Shown piece after piece: positions 1 through 9,132 of a stretch of DNA of 64,000 bases. Under the pieces are notes generated by a model. That model saw only the letters and a list, made by a program, of their open reading frames with translations. It ran no database searches and was not told the origin of the DNA. Position numbers and translations under genes: made by a program. The stretch is from contig NZ_JAAMQJ010000002.1 of NCBI RefSeq assembly GCF_013523125.1, positions 186,001 to 250,000 of the forward strand, written 5' to 3'. Within the stretch, counting starts at the first letter, position 1. Each line of letters begins with the position of its first letter. The stretch is from Pseudomonas entomophila (GTDB lineage Bacteria; Pseudomonadota; Gammaproteobacteria; Pseudomonadales; Pseudomonadaceae).

Positions 1-468
1 TACGACCAGCGCAATGCCCTGGTGGTCGGCATCGCCATGGGCTTTGCGGTCATCCCGAACATCTATTCGATCGCCGAGGATGCCGTGTTCAGCGTGCCAC
101 GCAGTCTGACCCTGGGCTCGCTGGCGCTGGGTGCCACGCCGTGGCAGACCTTGACCCGGGTGGTCATCCTGACCGCCAGCCCGGGGATCTTCTCGGCGCT
201 GATGATCGGCATGGGCCGGGCGGTCGGGGAGACCATGATCGTGCTGATGGCCACCGGCAACACGCCGGTGATGGAGATGAACCTGTTCGAAGGCATGCGC
301 ACCCTGGCCGCCAACGTCGCGGTGGAGATGCCCGAGTCGGAAGTCGGCGGCAGTCACTACCGCGTGCTGTTCCTCGCCGCGTTGGTGCTGCTGATGTTCA
401 CCTTCGTGATGAACACCTTGGCCGAGCTGATTCGCCAGCGTCTGCGCAAGAAATACTCGTCGCTTTGA
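1..468 (+). CDS. pstC: Phosphate ABC transporter permease PstC (C-terminal part)
   Basis: The frame is open from the first base and ends at 468, so this is the last 155 residues of a protein that starts outside the window. It carries the permease EAA-like loop (SLALGATPWQTLTR) that contacts the ATPase, then two hydrophobic segments and a basic C-terminus. It is followed after 17 bp by pstA and then pstB, which fixes it as PstC, one of the two inner-membrane channel subunits of the high-affinity phosphate importer. Partial only because of the window edge. Confidence 0.95.
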   Translation, partial: YDQRNALVVGIAMGFAVIPNIYSIAEDAVFSVPRSLTLGSLALGATPWQTLTRVVILTASPGIFSALMIGMGRAVGETMIVLMATGNTPVMEMNLFEGMRTLAANVAVEMPESEVGGSHYRVLFLAALVLLMFTFVMNTLAELIRQRLRKKYSSL

Positions 469-485
469 TAGAAAGGTAGAGATCC

Positions 486-2156
486 GTGAAAAAGGATTCC
501 CTCAAGGGCTGGTTCAAGAGCGGCGCTCCCGGCGTCTGGATCAGCGGTGGCGCCGTCGCCATCGCGGTGATCATGACCGTGGGCCTGCTGGCCGTGATCG
601 CCGTGCGCGGCCTGGGCCACTTCTGGCCTGCCGACATCGTCCAGGCCACCTACAAGGTGCCGGGCCAGGCCGACCACGTGGTGATCGGCGAGGTGGTGCA
701 GGCCGAAGAAGTCCCCCGTGCCCGACTCAAGGGGGCCGGGCTGCCGGTCCCGGACGAGGGGCCGGAGTTCATGACCCGCGAGCTGGTCAAGATCGGCAAC
801 CGCGACCTCAACGGCAACGACTTCAGCTGGGTCGTCGGCGAATGGCTGGTGGACCAGCAGAAGCCAGCCGACCTCATGGCCCTGGAGCGGCGCGAGTGGG
901 GCAACTTCTACGGCTACCTGGTCAGCGTCAAGGAAGACGGCCGCGTGGTCGCCGAAGGAGCGGCCGCCTGGTCCGAACTGCAAAGCCGACTCAAGCGCGC
1001 CAGCCAGCTGGCCGACGAGCTGCAGACCCTCGAGAAGTCCGACATCGGCGCCATCAACCATGGCCTGGAGCGCCTGCGTCTGCAAGGCCGCAAGCTGGAG
1101 CTCGATGGCAAGCTCGACGCCGCCGCCCAGGCCGACCTGGACGCCGAGCGCGCCGAACTCAACAGCCGCTACCAGGCGATCGAAGAGCGGCTCGGTGCCC
1201 TGCACCGGGACTTCGCCCGCGACGCCCTGGTGGCCCGCGATGGCAACGGGCGCGAGGTGGAGATCAACCTGAGCAAGGTGGTGCACGCCTACCAGCCCAA
1301 CGGCATGTCCACGCTGACCAAGCTGAGCACCTACTTCAGCAAGGTCTGGGAATTCTTGAGCGACGACCCGCGTGAGGCCAACACCGAGGGCGGCATCTTC
1401 CCGGCGATCTTCGGCACCGTGATGATGACCCTGATCATGGCGGTGATCGTGACCCCATTCGGCGTGCTGGCGGCCGTCTACCTGCGCGAGTACGCCCGCC
1501 AGGGCCCGGTCACACGCCTGATCCGCATCGCCGTGAACAACCTGGCCGGGGTACCGGCGATCGTCTACGGCGTGTTCGGTCTGGGCTTCTTCGTCTACGT
1601 GCTGGGCGGCTCCATCGACCGGCTGTTCTTCCCCGAAGCCCTCCCGGCACCGACCCTCGGCACACCGGGTCTGCTCTGGGCCTCGCTGACCCTGGCGCTG
1701 CTGGCCGTGCCGGTGGTGATCGTGGCCACCGAAGAAGGCCTGGCGCGTATCCCGCGTACGGTCCGTGAAGGCTCCCTGGCGCTGGGCGCGACCAAGGCCG
1801 AGACGCTGTGGAAGATCGTCCTGCCCATGGCCAGCCCGGCCATGATGACCGGCATGATCCTCGCCGTGGCCCGTGCCGCAGGCGAAGTGGCGCCGCTGAT
1901 GCTGGTGGGCGTGGTGAAGCTGGCGCCGTCGCTGCCGCTCGATGGCAACTACCCGTACCTGCACCTGGACCAGAAGATCATGCACCTGGGCTTCCACATC
2001 TACGACGTCGGCTTCCAGAGCCCCAACGTCGAGGCGGCGCGTCCCCTGGTCTATGCCACGGCCCTGCTGCTGGTCCTGGTGATCGCCACCCTGAACCTGT
2101 CGGCGGTCTGGATTCGTAACCACCTGCGTGAAAAGTACAAGGCGCTCGATAGCTGA
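486..2156 (+). CDS. pstA: Phosphate ABC transporter permease PstA
   Basis: 556 residues with a GTG start preceded by AAAGGTAGAG. Partner of PstC in the inner-membrane phosphate channel. The first membrane helix is at about 20-40. A long hydrophilic, partly coiled-coil insert follows (about 45-290) before the usual permease core with several helices and the EAA loop (GSLALGATKAETLWK, about residue 425-440). E. coli PstA is only about 296 residues; the large N-terminal extension is the form I know from Pseudomonas, so it is not a fusion artefact. It lies between pstC and pstB in the same operon. Confidence 0.96.
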   Translation: MKKDSLKGWFKSGAPGVWISGGAVAIAVIMTVGLLAVIAVRGLGHFWPADIVQATYKVPGQADHVVIGEVVQAEEVPRARLKGAGLPVPDEGPEFMTRELVKIGNRDLNGNDFSWVVGEWLVDQQKPADLMALERREWGNFYGYLVSVKEDGRVVAEGAAAWSELQSRLKRASQLADELQTLEKSDIGAINHGLERLRLQGRKLELDGKLDAAAQADLDAERAELNSRYQAIEERLGALHRDFARDALVARDGNGREVEINLSKVVHAYQPNGMSTLTKLSTYFSKVWEFLSDDPREANTEGGIFPAIFGTVMMTLIMAVIVTPFGVLAAVYLREYARQGPVTRLIRIAVNNLAGVPAIVYGVFGLGFFVYVLGGSIDRLFFPEALPAPTLGTPGLLWASLTLALLAVPVVIVATEEGLARIPRTVREGSLALGATKAETLWKIVLPMASPAMMTGMILAVARAAGEVAPLMLVGVVKLAPSLPLDGNYPYLHLDQKIMHLGFHIYDVGFQSPNVEAARPLVYATALLLVLVIATLNLSAVWIRNHLREKYKALDS

Positions 2157-2254
2157 AGCATCGAGCCACACGCCACAAGCGGCGGGCAGTCGCCGCTTCT
2201 GCCTCAACGTGAAGTTCGCAGCGCGAAGCGTGCAGCGACAGACGGAGTAAGCAC

Positions 2255-3088
2255 ATGCAACACGACACGCATTCCCGCGGCATCGACATGAGTGCGCTGG
2301 GCCGCGACAAGCAAGGCCTGCGCCTGGCCGACGAGACGGTGGCCATCGAGGTTCCGGGCCTGAGCCTGTTCTACGGTGACAAGCAGGCCCTGTTCGATGT
2401 CGCGATGAACATCCCCAAGCAGCGCGTGACGGCCTTCATCGGCCCGTCCGGCTGCGGCAAGTCGACCTTGCTGCGTACCTTCAACCGGATGAACGATCTG
2501 GTCGACGGTTGCCGGGTCGAGGGCGCGATCAACCTGTACGGCCACAACATCTACCGCAAGGGCGAGGACGTTGCCGAGCTGCGCCGCCGAGTGGGCATGG
2601 TCTTCCAGAAGCCCAACCCGTTCCCCAAGACCATCTACGAGAACGTGGTCTACGGCTTGCGCATCCAGGGCATCAACAAGAAGCGTACCCTCGACGAAGC
2701 CGTCGAGTGGGCGCTCAAGGGCGCGGCGCTGTGGGACGAGGTCAAGGATCGCCTGCACGACTCGGCCCTGGGCCTGTCCGGTGGTCAGCAGCAGCGCCTG
2801 GTCATCGCTCGTACCATCGCCGTGGAGCCGGAAGTGCTGCTGCTCGACGAGCCCTGCTCGGCGCTGGACCCGATCTCCACGCTCAAGGTCGAGGAGCTGA
2901 TCTACGAGCTCAAGTCCAAGTACACCATCGTCATCGTCACCCACAACATGCAGCAGGCCGCGCGCGTCTCCGACTACACCGCGTTCATGTACATGGGCAA
3001 GCTGGTAGAGTTCGGCGACACCGATACGCTGTTCACCAACCCGGCCAAGAAGCAGACCGAAGACTACATCACGGGGCGTTATGGCTAG
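2255..3088 (+). CDS. pstB: Phosphate ABC transporter ATP-binding protein PstB
   Basis: 277-residue cytoplasmic ATPase that powers phosphate import through PstCA. It has a Walker A motif GPSGCGKST (about residue 66), the ABC signature LSGGQQQR, Walker [14 protein letters not shown] and the H-loop histidine in [12 protein letters not shown]. The chosen ATG has a GGAG ribosome-binding site; an internal ATG at 2288 would remove 11 unconserved residues. It lies 98 bp after pstA. A run of nine G (3090-3098) follows the stop codon almost directly. Confidence 0.97.
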   Translation: MQHDTHSRGIDMSALGRDKQGLRLADETVAIEVPGLSLFYGDKQALFDVAMNIPKQRVTAFIGPSGCGKSTLLRTFNRMNDLVDGCRVEGAINLYGHNIYRKGEDVAELRRRVGMVFQKPNPFPKTIYENVVYGLRIQGINKKRTLDEAVEWALKGAALWDEVKDRLHDSALGLSGGQQQRLVIARTIAVEPEVLLLDEPCSALDPISTLKVEELIYELKSKYTIVIVTHNMQQAARVSDYTAFMYMGKLVEFGDTDTLFTNPAKKQTEDYITGRYG

Positions 3089-3100
3089 TGGGGGGGGGCA

Positions 3101-3195
3101 AGCTGGGAGCTACAAGCTACAAGCTACAAGCTACAAGCTACAAGCTAGAAGCTAGAAGCTAGAAGCTAGAAGCTAGAAGCTAGAAGCTAGAAGCT
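3101..3195. repeat. Heptamer tandem repeat, two unit types
   Basis: Between pstB and phoU there is a perfect tandem array of 7-bp units. Five copies of AGCTACA (3108-3142) run without a break into seven copies of AGCTAGA (3143-3191). A variant unit AGCTGGG (3101-3107) precedes it and AGCTT closes it. The AGCT core is self-complementary, so the array can form many alternative short hairpins. The 84-bp perfect section changes unit only once, from C to G at position 6, which suggests slippage growth of two ancestral units. Confidence 0.95.
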
Positions 3196-3294
3196 TGCCA
3201 CCCCACCCCTGATGCAGCACGTATGGCCCCCACGCACACCCTTGAAGCGTGAGGCGCGCGGCTTGCCGCTGGCAGCCTCTCGGCGGAGCGAACC

Positions 3295-4056
3295 ATGATC
3301 AACAAAGAAAGCCTCACCCACCACATCTCCCAACAGTTCAACGCCGAGCTCGAAGAAGTGCGCAGCCACCTGCTGGCCATGGGTGGCCTGGTCGAGAAGC
3401 AGGTCAACGACGCGGTGACCGCGCTGATCGACGCCGACTCCGGCCTGGCCCAGCAAGTGCGCGAGGTCGACGGCCAGATCAACCAGATGGAGCGCAACAT
3501 CGACGAAGAGTGCGTGCGCATCCTGGCGCGCCGTCAGCCAGCGGCCTCCGACCTGCGCCTGATCATCAGCATCTCCAAGTCGGTGATCGACCTGGAACGC
3601 ATCGGCGACGAGTCGACCAAGATCGCCCGCCGGGCCATCCAGCTGTGTGAAGAGGGCGAGTCGCCACGGGGCTACGTCGAAGTCCGTCACATCGGCGACC
3701 AGGTGCGCAACATGGTGCGTGATGCACTGGACGCCTTCGCCCGCTTCGACGCCGACCTGGCCTTGTCCGTCGCCCAGTACGACAAGACCATCGACCGCGA
3801 GTACAAGACCGCGCTGCGCGAGCTGGTGACGTACATGATGGAAGACCCGCGCTCGATCTCACGGGTCCTGAGCGTGATCTGGGCGCTGCGCTCGCTGGAG
3901 CGGATCGGCGACCATGCGCGCAACATCGCCGAACTGGTGATCTACCTGGTACGCGGTACCGACGTGCGTCACCTGGGCCTCAAGCGCATGCAGGCCGAAG
4001 TGCAGGGCAGCGATGGCGGGTCGGCTAATGTTCCAGCGCCAGCGGACGATAACTAA
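3295..4056 (+). CDS. phoU: Phosphate signalling regulator PhoU
   Basis: 253 residues, with two PhoU three-helix repeats (about 20-110 and 125-215). The metal-binding-type E/DxxxD signatures appear in the segments around ERIGDESTKIA and ERIGDHARNIAE. PhoU relays the state of the PstSCAB importer to the PhoR kinase and keeps the Pho regulon off when phosphate is plentiful. The start ATG has a GGAG site seven bases upstream. It ends the pst operon; the 206-bp gap from pstB carries the heptamer array. Confidence 0.97.
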   Translation: MINKESLTHHISQQFNAELEEVRSHLLAMGGLVEKQVNDAVTALIDADSGLAQQVREVDGQINQMERNIDEECVRILARRQPAASDLRLIISISKSVIDLERIGDESTKIARRAIQLCEEGESPRGYVEVRHIGDQVRNMVRDALDAFARFDADLALSVAQYDKTIDREYKTALRELVTYMMEDPRSISRVLSVIWALRSLERIGDHARNIAELVIYLVRGTDVRHLGLKRMQAEVQGSDGGSANVPAPADDN

Positions 4057-4117
4057 GGTCTGTCCCGAGCACGAGCGTGCGCCTGCAGGCCACGTCGCTC
4101 GTTCAAGGTAATTGCCT

Positions 4118-4171
4118 GCGCAAGGAAGCCATCGACGCATCGCACCGGATGCTCCGGTGGCTTCCTTGCGC
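4118..4171. other. Large nested stem-loop downstream of phoU
   Basis: Perfect 13-bp arms (4118-4130 GCGCAAGGAAGCC and 4159-4171 its complement) enclose a second 7-bp hairpin (4143-4149 with 4153-4159, loop TGC) that shares one base with the outer arm. It has no T-run, so it is not a classical intrinsic terminator. It sits 62 bp after the phoU stop and 118 bp before the next gene. It could be an RNA-stability or attenuation element, or a relic of a small repeat. Confidence 0.75.
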
Positions 4172-4288
4172 CTGGCCGGCCCTGGACACCCTCACGCCGT
4201 GCACGGCAGGTGGGACTCGTATCGCGTTCGACTTTGGCACATGGCCAGTCGTCAGCGGTATGCTAGCCAGGAGTCGAAAGGAGTGGCG

Positions 4289-5188
4289 ATGAGTAAAGTC
4301 AAAGTGCTGGTCGTGGACGATGCCCCGTTCATCCGCGACCTGGTGAGAAAGTGCCTGCGCAATACCTTTGCAGGCGTCGCGGTCGAGGATGCGGTCAACG
4401 GGCGCAAGGCTCAGGTGCTGCTCACCCGCGAACGTTTCGACCTGGTGCTGTGCGACTGGGAGATGCCCGAGATGTCTGGTCTGGAGTTGCTGGCCTGGTG
4501 CCGTCAGCAACCCAGCATGGCCAGCATGCCGTTCATCATGGTGACCAGCCGGGGTGACAAGGAAAACGTCATCCAGGCCATCCAGGCTGGTGTGTCCGAT
4601 TTCGTCGGCAAGCCCTTCACCAACGAACAGCTGTCGAGCAAGGTCAAGAAGGCCATGGCCAAGATCGGTCGGCTGGCCGACCTGGTCGCCAGCGCGCCCG
4701 TGCGCCCGGCGTCGACCGGCAACGACTCGCTGGCCGCCTTGACGTCAGGCCGCAGCGAAGTGCCTCGCCCGGCGGCTGCCAGCGCACCGGCACCGGCCGC
4801 TTTGCAGCGTGCGCCGACGGCGGCGCCTGCTGCCGTGTCGCCGCCGGGACCAGGCCGCGGGCAAGGTCAGCTGCGCCTGGCCGGTGGCGCCCAGCCTTGC
4901 GTGATCAAGGCCTTGAGTCTGAAGGAAGCCCTGCTGGTGGTTCGGCGTGGCGAGGTGTTGCCGCAGGTGCTCGAAAGCGCGGTGCTCGACTTGGAGCAGG
5001 GCGAGCAGGCCGAAACCGCACGGCTCAATGGCTACCTGCATGCCGTGGCCGCGCTGGAGCCTCGGCCTGAAAGCGACTGGTTGCAGCTGACCTTCAAGTT
5101 CGTCGACCAGGATGCCCAGAAGCTGGATTACCTGTCGCGGTTGATCGCGCGCGGGACAGCGCAGAAACACTTCACTCCGGGGGCCTGA
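4289..5188 (+). CDS. CheY-like response regulator with PilZ-like C-terminal region
   Basis: 299 residues from the ATG at 4289, which follows an AAAGGAG site; a longer upstream open frame is not supported. The receiver domain (1-125) has the acidic pair D10-D11, phosphoacceptor D56 in LCDWEMPEMSG and the conserved Lys in VGKPF. An Ala/Pro-rich linker (about 140-205) leads to a roughly 100-residue domain resembling PilZ by its end (LQLTFKFVDQDAQKLDYL), but I see no RxxxR or D/NxSxxG motif, so c-di-GMP binding is doubtful. No output domain for DNA binding is visible. From memory a regulator occupies this position beside phoU in other Pseudomonas; its kinase partner is unknown. Confidence 0.8.
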   Translation: MSKVKVLVVDDAPFIRDLVRKCLRNTFAGVAVEDAVNGRKAQVLLTRERFDLVLCDWEMPEMSGLELLAWCRQQPSMASMPFIMVTSRGDKENVIQAIQAGVSDFVGKPFTNEQLSSKVKKAMAKIGRLADLVASAPVRPASTGNDSLAALTSGRSEVPRPAAASAPAPAALQRAPTAAPAAVSPPGPGRGQGQLRLAGGAQPCVIKALSLKEALLVVRRGEVLPQVLESAVLDLEQGEQAETARLNGYLHAVAALEPRPESDWLQLTFKFVDQDAQKLDYLSRLIARGTAQKHFTPGA

Positions 5189-5228
5189 GTCGGCGAGCGC
5201 TGCAAGGCACACCGGCTGTCGCGGTCTC

Positions 5229-5453
5229 CTGTGGGAGCAGGCTTGCCCGCGATGCAGGCGGCGCCTGGTCGGGCCCTATCGCTGGCAAGCCAGCTCCCAC
5301 CCAGACCTATGCAGCCTGCCGAGGAAGCAAGCCTCCCACCCAGATCCATGCAGCCTGCCGAGCAAGCAAGCTGTAAGCATCCTGTGGGAGCAGGCTTGCC
5401 CGCGATAGCGTCCGGTCCGTCACCGCCTTCATCGCGGGCAGGCCCGCTCTCGC
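5229..5453. repeat. REP/BIME cluster with a 39-bp tandem duplication
   Basis: This 382-bp gene-free gap holds two pairs of facing REP sequences. The first pair is 5231-5253 (GTGGGAGCAGGCTTGCC...) with its inverted partner 5277-5301. The second is 5384-5406 with 5431-5453. Between them a 39-bp unit is tandemly duplicated (5294-5332 and 5333-5371, about four differences). These are typical Pseudomonas extragenic palindromes; the gap separates the converging ends of the response regulator and the CNNM gene. Confidence 0.85.
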
Positions 5454-5570
5454 AAAGGGCGTACGTCGATCCGGCAGGGCAGCGATGCAGGCCGAACCGT
5501 GTGACCCCCGCAGTCACACTGACCAGACCCGTCTCGCGCCCCCAGAATGAGGACACGGCGGGACCTGCGA

Positions 5571-6911
5571 TCAGTCCAGCAAGACCACCTTCGCCAGCAC
5601 GATCTTCGGCCCTTTCATCTTTTTGATGATGATGCGCAGGCCTTCGACCTCCAGCACCTCTTCTTCTTCCGGCACGCGCTTGAGCGTCTCGTACACCAGG
5701 CCTGCCAGGGTCTCGGCCTCGATGTGGTCCAGGTCCACGCCCAGCAGACGCTCGACCTTGAACAGTGGCGTATCACCCCGCACCAGCAGCTTGCCGGGCT
5801 GGTAGGCGAGGATCCCGCGCTCGGTCTTGCGGTGTTCGTCCTGGATGTCGCCGACCAGCACCTCGAGCACGTCTTCCATGGTCAGGTAACCGATGACCTT
5901 GCCATCGGCTTCCTCGACCAGCACGAAGTGCGCGCCACCCTTGCGGAACTGTTCCAGCAACTGCGACAGCGGCATGTGCCGCGAGACGCGCTCCAGCGGG
6001 CGTGCCAGGTCTTCCAGGTCGATGGTCTCCGGCAGGTGGGCCAGGTCGGCCAGTTCGAGCAGCAGGTCCTTGATGTGCAGCAGGCCGGTGAACTCGCCTT
6101 TCTCGGCATCGTAGACCGGGTAGCGGCTGAACTTGTGCCGACGGAACATCGACAGGATCTCCTTGAGCGGCGCCTTGGCGTCGAGGCTGATCATGTCTTC
6201 GCGGGAGTTGGCCCAGTCGACCACCTCCAGCTCGCCCATCTCCACGGCCGAGGCCAGCACGCGCATGCCCTGGTCGCTGGGGTCCTGGCCACGACTGGAA
6301 TGCAGGATCAGCTTGAGTTCTTCACGGCTGTAGTGATGCTCGTGGTGCGGCCCGGGCTCGCCCTGGCCGGCGATGCGCAGGATGCCGTTGGCGCTGGCGT
6401 TGAGCAGGTAGATGGCCGGGTACATCAGCCAGTAGAACAGGTACAGCGGCACTGCCGTCCACAGCGACAACAGCTCGGGTTTGCGGATGGCCCAGGACTT
6501 GGGTGCCAGCTCGCCGACCACGATGTGCAGGTAGGAAATCACGAAGAAGGCGACGAAGAACGAGATGGCCTTGATCAGTTCCGGTGTGTCCACCCCGGCG
6601 GCGGCCAACAGCGGTTCGAGCAGGTGCGCGAAGGCCGGCTCACCGACCCAGCCAAGGCCCAGGGACGCCAGGGTGATACCCAGCTGGCAGGCCGACAGAT
6701 AGGCGTCGAGCTGGTGGTGAACCTTGCGCAGGATGTTACCGCGCCAGCCGTGCTGCTCGGCGATCGACTCCACGCGCGTGGCGCGCAGCTTGACCATGGC
6801 GAACTCGGCGGCGACGAAGAAGCCGTTGAGCAGGACCAGGAACAGCGCGAAAAGGATCATGCCGAAATCGGCGAACAGGGAGGTGAAGCTGATACCAGGG
6901 GAAGGGTCCAT
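5571..6911 (-). CDS. CNNM/CorC-type membrane transporter (hemolysin-like family)
   Basis: 446 residues. Domain order is a DUF21/CNNM membrane domain (about 15-200, four hydrophobic segments, with NGFFVAAEFAMVKLR near the start), two CBS motifs (about 215-340) and a C-terminal CorC_HlyC transporter-associated domain (about 355-440). The family is linked to divalent cation (Mg/Co) efflux or homeostasis. The old name hemolysin is misleading. It lies convergent to the response regulator and downstream of phoR on the same strand, separated by 112 bp; I see no reason to think it belongs to the Pho system. Confidence 0.88.
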   Translation of the reverse strand: MDPSPGISFTSLFADFGMILFALFLVLLNGFFVAAEFAMVKLRATRVESIAEQHGWRGNILRKVHHQLDAYLSACQLGITLASLGLGWVGEPAFAHLLEPLLAAAGVDTPELIKAISFFVAFFVISYLHIVVGELAPKSWAIRKPELLSLWTAVPLYLFYWLMYPAIYLLNASANGILRIAGQGEPGPHHEHHYSREELKLILHSSRGQDPSDQGMRVLASAVEMGELEVVDWANSREDMISLDAKAPLKEILSMFRRHKFSRYPVYDAEKGEFTGLLHIKDLLLELADLAHLPETIDLEDLARPLERVSRHMPLSQLLEQFRKGGAHFVLVEEADGKVIGYLTMEDVLEVLVGDIQDEHRKTERGILAYQPGKLLVRGDTPLFKVERLLGVDLDHIEAETLAGLVYETLKRVPEEEEVLEVEGLRIIIKKMKGPKIVLAKVVLLD

Positions 6912-7023
6912 GATGGGGTTTTACGGGGTCCGTCGTGTCAGGGAAAGAAAGGGCAACCGGTGGCGTGTGCCACCGCGAGACAGCCAATGTAGCGGCTGGA
7001 GGCCCAAATGCAAAGGGCTGCCC

Positions 7024-8334
7024 TCAGACAGACGTCGCCGACAACACCTGGTTCAGCGGGAAGTGGCAGGTGAACGTGCTGCCATGCCCCATCACGCTGG
7101 TGATCTCCAGGCGCCCCCGGTGACGCAGCAGCACGTGCTTGACGATGGCCAGGCCCAGACCCGTACCGCCGGTGTTCGACGCACGGCTCGAGTCGACCCG
7201 GTAGAACCGCTCGGTCAGGCGGGGCAGGTGCTTGGCGTCGATGCCGATGCCGGTGTCCTGCACGCTCAGGTGCGCGCCCTGGGCATCGCGCCACCAGCGA
7301 ATGCGGATCTGCCCGCCGTCGCGCGTGTACTTGACGGCATTGAAGATCAGGTTGGAGAACGCGCTGCGCAACTCTGCCTCGCTGCCCTTCAGGTGCACCC
7401 CTGGTTCGGCGTCGAGGGTGATCTGCTGACCGCGTTCCCCGGACAGCGCCGTGGCATCGCCCTGGATCGAGCGCAACAGGGGCTCGACACTGACCGGCTG
7501 GCTTTCGGACGGGTAGTCGGTGGCTTCGAGCTTGGCCAACAGCAGCAGGTCGTTGAGCAGGGTCTGCATGCGCTCACTCTGCTGGTGCATCTGCTGCAGG
7601 GCGCGCGTCCAGCGGGGGTTGATGCCCTCCACATTGTCCAGCAGGGTTTCCACATACCCCGTGATGACGGTCAACGGCGTGCGCAGCTCATGGGACACGT
7701 TGGCGACGAAATCCTTGCGCATCTGCTCGAGCTGGTGGATGCGGGTCACGTCGCGCACCAGCATCAGGTGCTCGTTGTTGCCATAGCGGGTGATGTGCAG
7801 CTGGACACGCAGGTGATCGTTCACCGGCGAGGGAATCTCCAGCGGTTCGAGGTAGTTCCCCTGCTCGAAGTATTCCTTGAACCGCGGATGGCGGACCAGG
7901 TTGGTCACGGGCTGCCCGCCGTCCTGCGGCGTCTTCAGGCCGAGCAGGGTTTCGGCGGCGCGGTTCCACCACTCCAGGTTGCCTTCGCTGTCGAGCATGA
8001 TCACCGCGTCGCGCAGGGCGGCCGTCGACTCCTGGACCCGGTCGATGACCGCTTGCAGACGGCCACGAACGCGCTGATCGCGACGCTGCAGGTGGTAGAT
8101 GCTGTCGAACACCTCGCCCCACAGGCCATAGCCATCGGGCGGTGCCTCGTCGGGCTGGTGGTTGCGCAACCAGTCGTGCAGGCGCAGCAGCTGCTTGAGG
8201 GTCCAGGCCAGGTAGAGCGCCAGGCCGATGGCCAGGCTCCAGCCATAGTGACCGCTGACCAGCCCGGCGACCAGGCACAGCGAGACCAGCAGGATCAGGT
8301 GGCGACTCAGGATGGTGTAGCAATTCTGGTTCAA
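7024..8334 (-). CDS. phoR: Phosphate regulon sensor histidine kinase PhoR
   Basis: 436 residues from a TTG start with AAGGA seven bases upstream. Two N-terminal membrane helices (about 10-45) are followed by a linker and a PAS domain (about 95-190). The dimerisation/phosphoacceptor segment contains the His in FVANVSHELRTPL, and the ATPase domain shows N (NLIFNAVKY), G1 (DTGIGI) and G2 (GGTGLGLAIVKH) boxes. It phosphorylates PhoB under phosphate limitation and is restrained by PhoU/Pst. It follows phoB by 71 bp on the same strand, so the two form a phoBR operon. Confidence 0.96.
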   Translation of the reverse strand: MNQNCYTILSRHLILLVSLCLVAGLVSGHYGWSLAIGLALYLAWTLKQLLRLHDWLRNHQPDEAPPDGYGLWGEVFDSIYHLQRRDQRVRGRLQAVIDRVQESTAALRDAVIMLDSEGNLEWWNRAAETLLGLKTPQDGGQPVTNLVRHPRFKEYFEQGNYLEPLEIPSPVNDHLRVQLHITRYGNNEHLMLVRDVTRIHQLEQMRKDFVANVSHELRTPLTVITGYVETLLDNVEGINPRWTRALQQMHQQSERMQTLLNDLLLLAKLEATDYPSESQPVSVEPLLRSIQGDATALSGERGQQITLDAEPGVHLKGSEAELRSAFSNLIFNAVKYTRDGGQIRIRWWRDAQGAHLSVQDTGIGIDAKHLPRLTERFYRVDSSRASNTGGTGLGLAIVKHVLLRHRGRLEITSVMGHGSTFTCHFPLNQVLSATSV

Positions 8335-8405
8335 TTGCCGGTCCTTCGGAACAGGGGGAGGGCGGCGCGACGAACCGGTCGCACGCCGCTGGCGGGACGG
8401 TCAGC

Positions 8406-9095
8406 CTAGCATTTGGTGGAAAAACGATACCCCGTGCCGCGCACGGTCTGCACCAGGTTTTCGTAGGCTTCGCCCAAGGCCTTGCGCAGGCGCCGGATGT
8501 GCACGTCGACCGTGCGCTCCTCGACATAGACGTTGCCGCCCCAGACCTGGTCGAGCAATTGGCCCCGGGTGTAGGCGCGTTCCTGGTGGGTCATGAAGAA
8601 CTGCAGCAGGCGGTACTCGGTCGGGCCCATCTCGGCAGGGCGTCCGTCGATGGTCACGCGGTGGCTGATCGGGTCGAGCAGCAGGCCACCGACCTCGATG
8701 GGCGCCTCGCCATCGCTGGGGCCCGCCCGGCGCAGCACGGCCTTCAGGCGCGCCACCAGTTCACGGGGCGAGAACGGCTTGGTGATGTAGTCGTCGGCGC
8801 CGACTTCGAGGCCCTGGATCTTGTTGTCTTCCTCGCCCTTGGCGGTGAGCATGATGATCGGGATGTCGCCGGTCAGTTCGTCGCGCTTGAGGCGCCGTGC
8901 CAGCTCGATCCCCGAAGTGCCGGGCAGCATCCAGTCGAGCAGAATCAGGTCCGGCTTGCGGTCGACGATGATCGCATGGGCCTGCTGCGTGTTCTCGGCT
9001 TCCAGGCAGTCGTAGCCGGCCATCTCCAGCGCCACGGCGATCATCTCGCGAATGGGCGCTTCGTCGTCGACGATCAGAATGTTCCTGCCAACCAT
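8406..9095 (-). CDS. phoB: Phosphate regulon response regulator PhoB
   Basis: 229 residues. The receiver domain has the acidic pair in ILIVDDEAP, phosphoacceptor Asp in ILLDWMLPG and Lys in TKPFSPRE. The C-terminal OmpR-type winged helix (about 130-228) ends with the recognition segment [16 protein letters not shown]. It activates pst and other phosphate-starvation genes by binding Pho boxes. I chose the ATG at 9095 behind AGGAGAGG rather than the in-frame TTG two codons upstream. The promoter upstream contains a Pho box, consistent with positive autoregulation. Confidence 0.97.
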   Translation of the reverse strand: MVGRNILIVDDEAPIREMIAVALEMAGYDCLEAENTQQAHAIIVDRKPDLILLDWMLPGTSGIELARRLKRDELTGDIPIIMLTAKGEEDNKIQGLEVGADDYITKPFSPRELVARLKAVLRRAGPSDGEAPIEVGGLLLDPISHRVTIDGRPAEMGPTEYRLLQFFMTHQERAYTRGQLLDQVWGGNVYVEERTVDVHIRRLRKALGEAYENLVQTVRGTGYRFSTKC

Positions 9096-9132
9096 GCTCA
9101 ACCTCTCCTGGAAACGATCTCTTGGCCCGCAT

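Noticed and set aside
357..2207. 616-codon open frame antisense to pstA
   Set aside because: Shadow frame at high GC; low-complexity His/Gln/Arg-rich product, while the other strand encodes an intact PstA.
3101..3195. Heptamer array as a CRISPR
   Set aside because: Units are 7 bp and contiguous, with no spacers and no cas genes.
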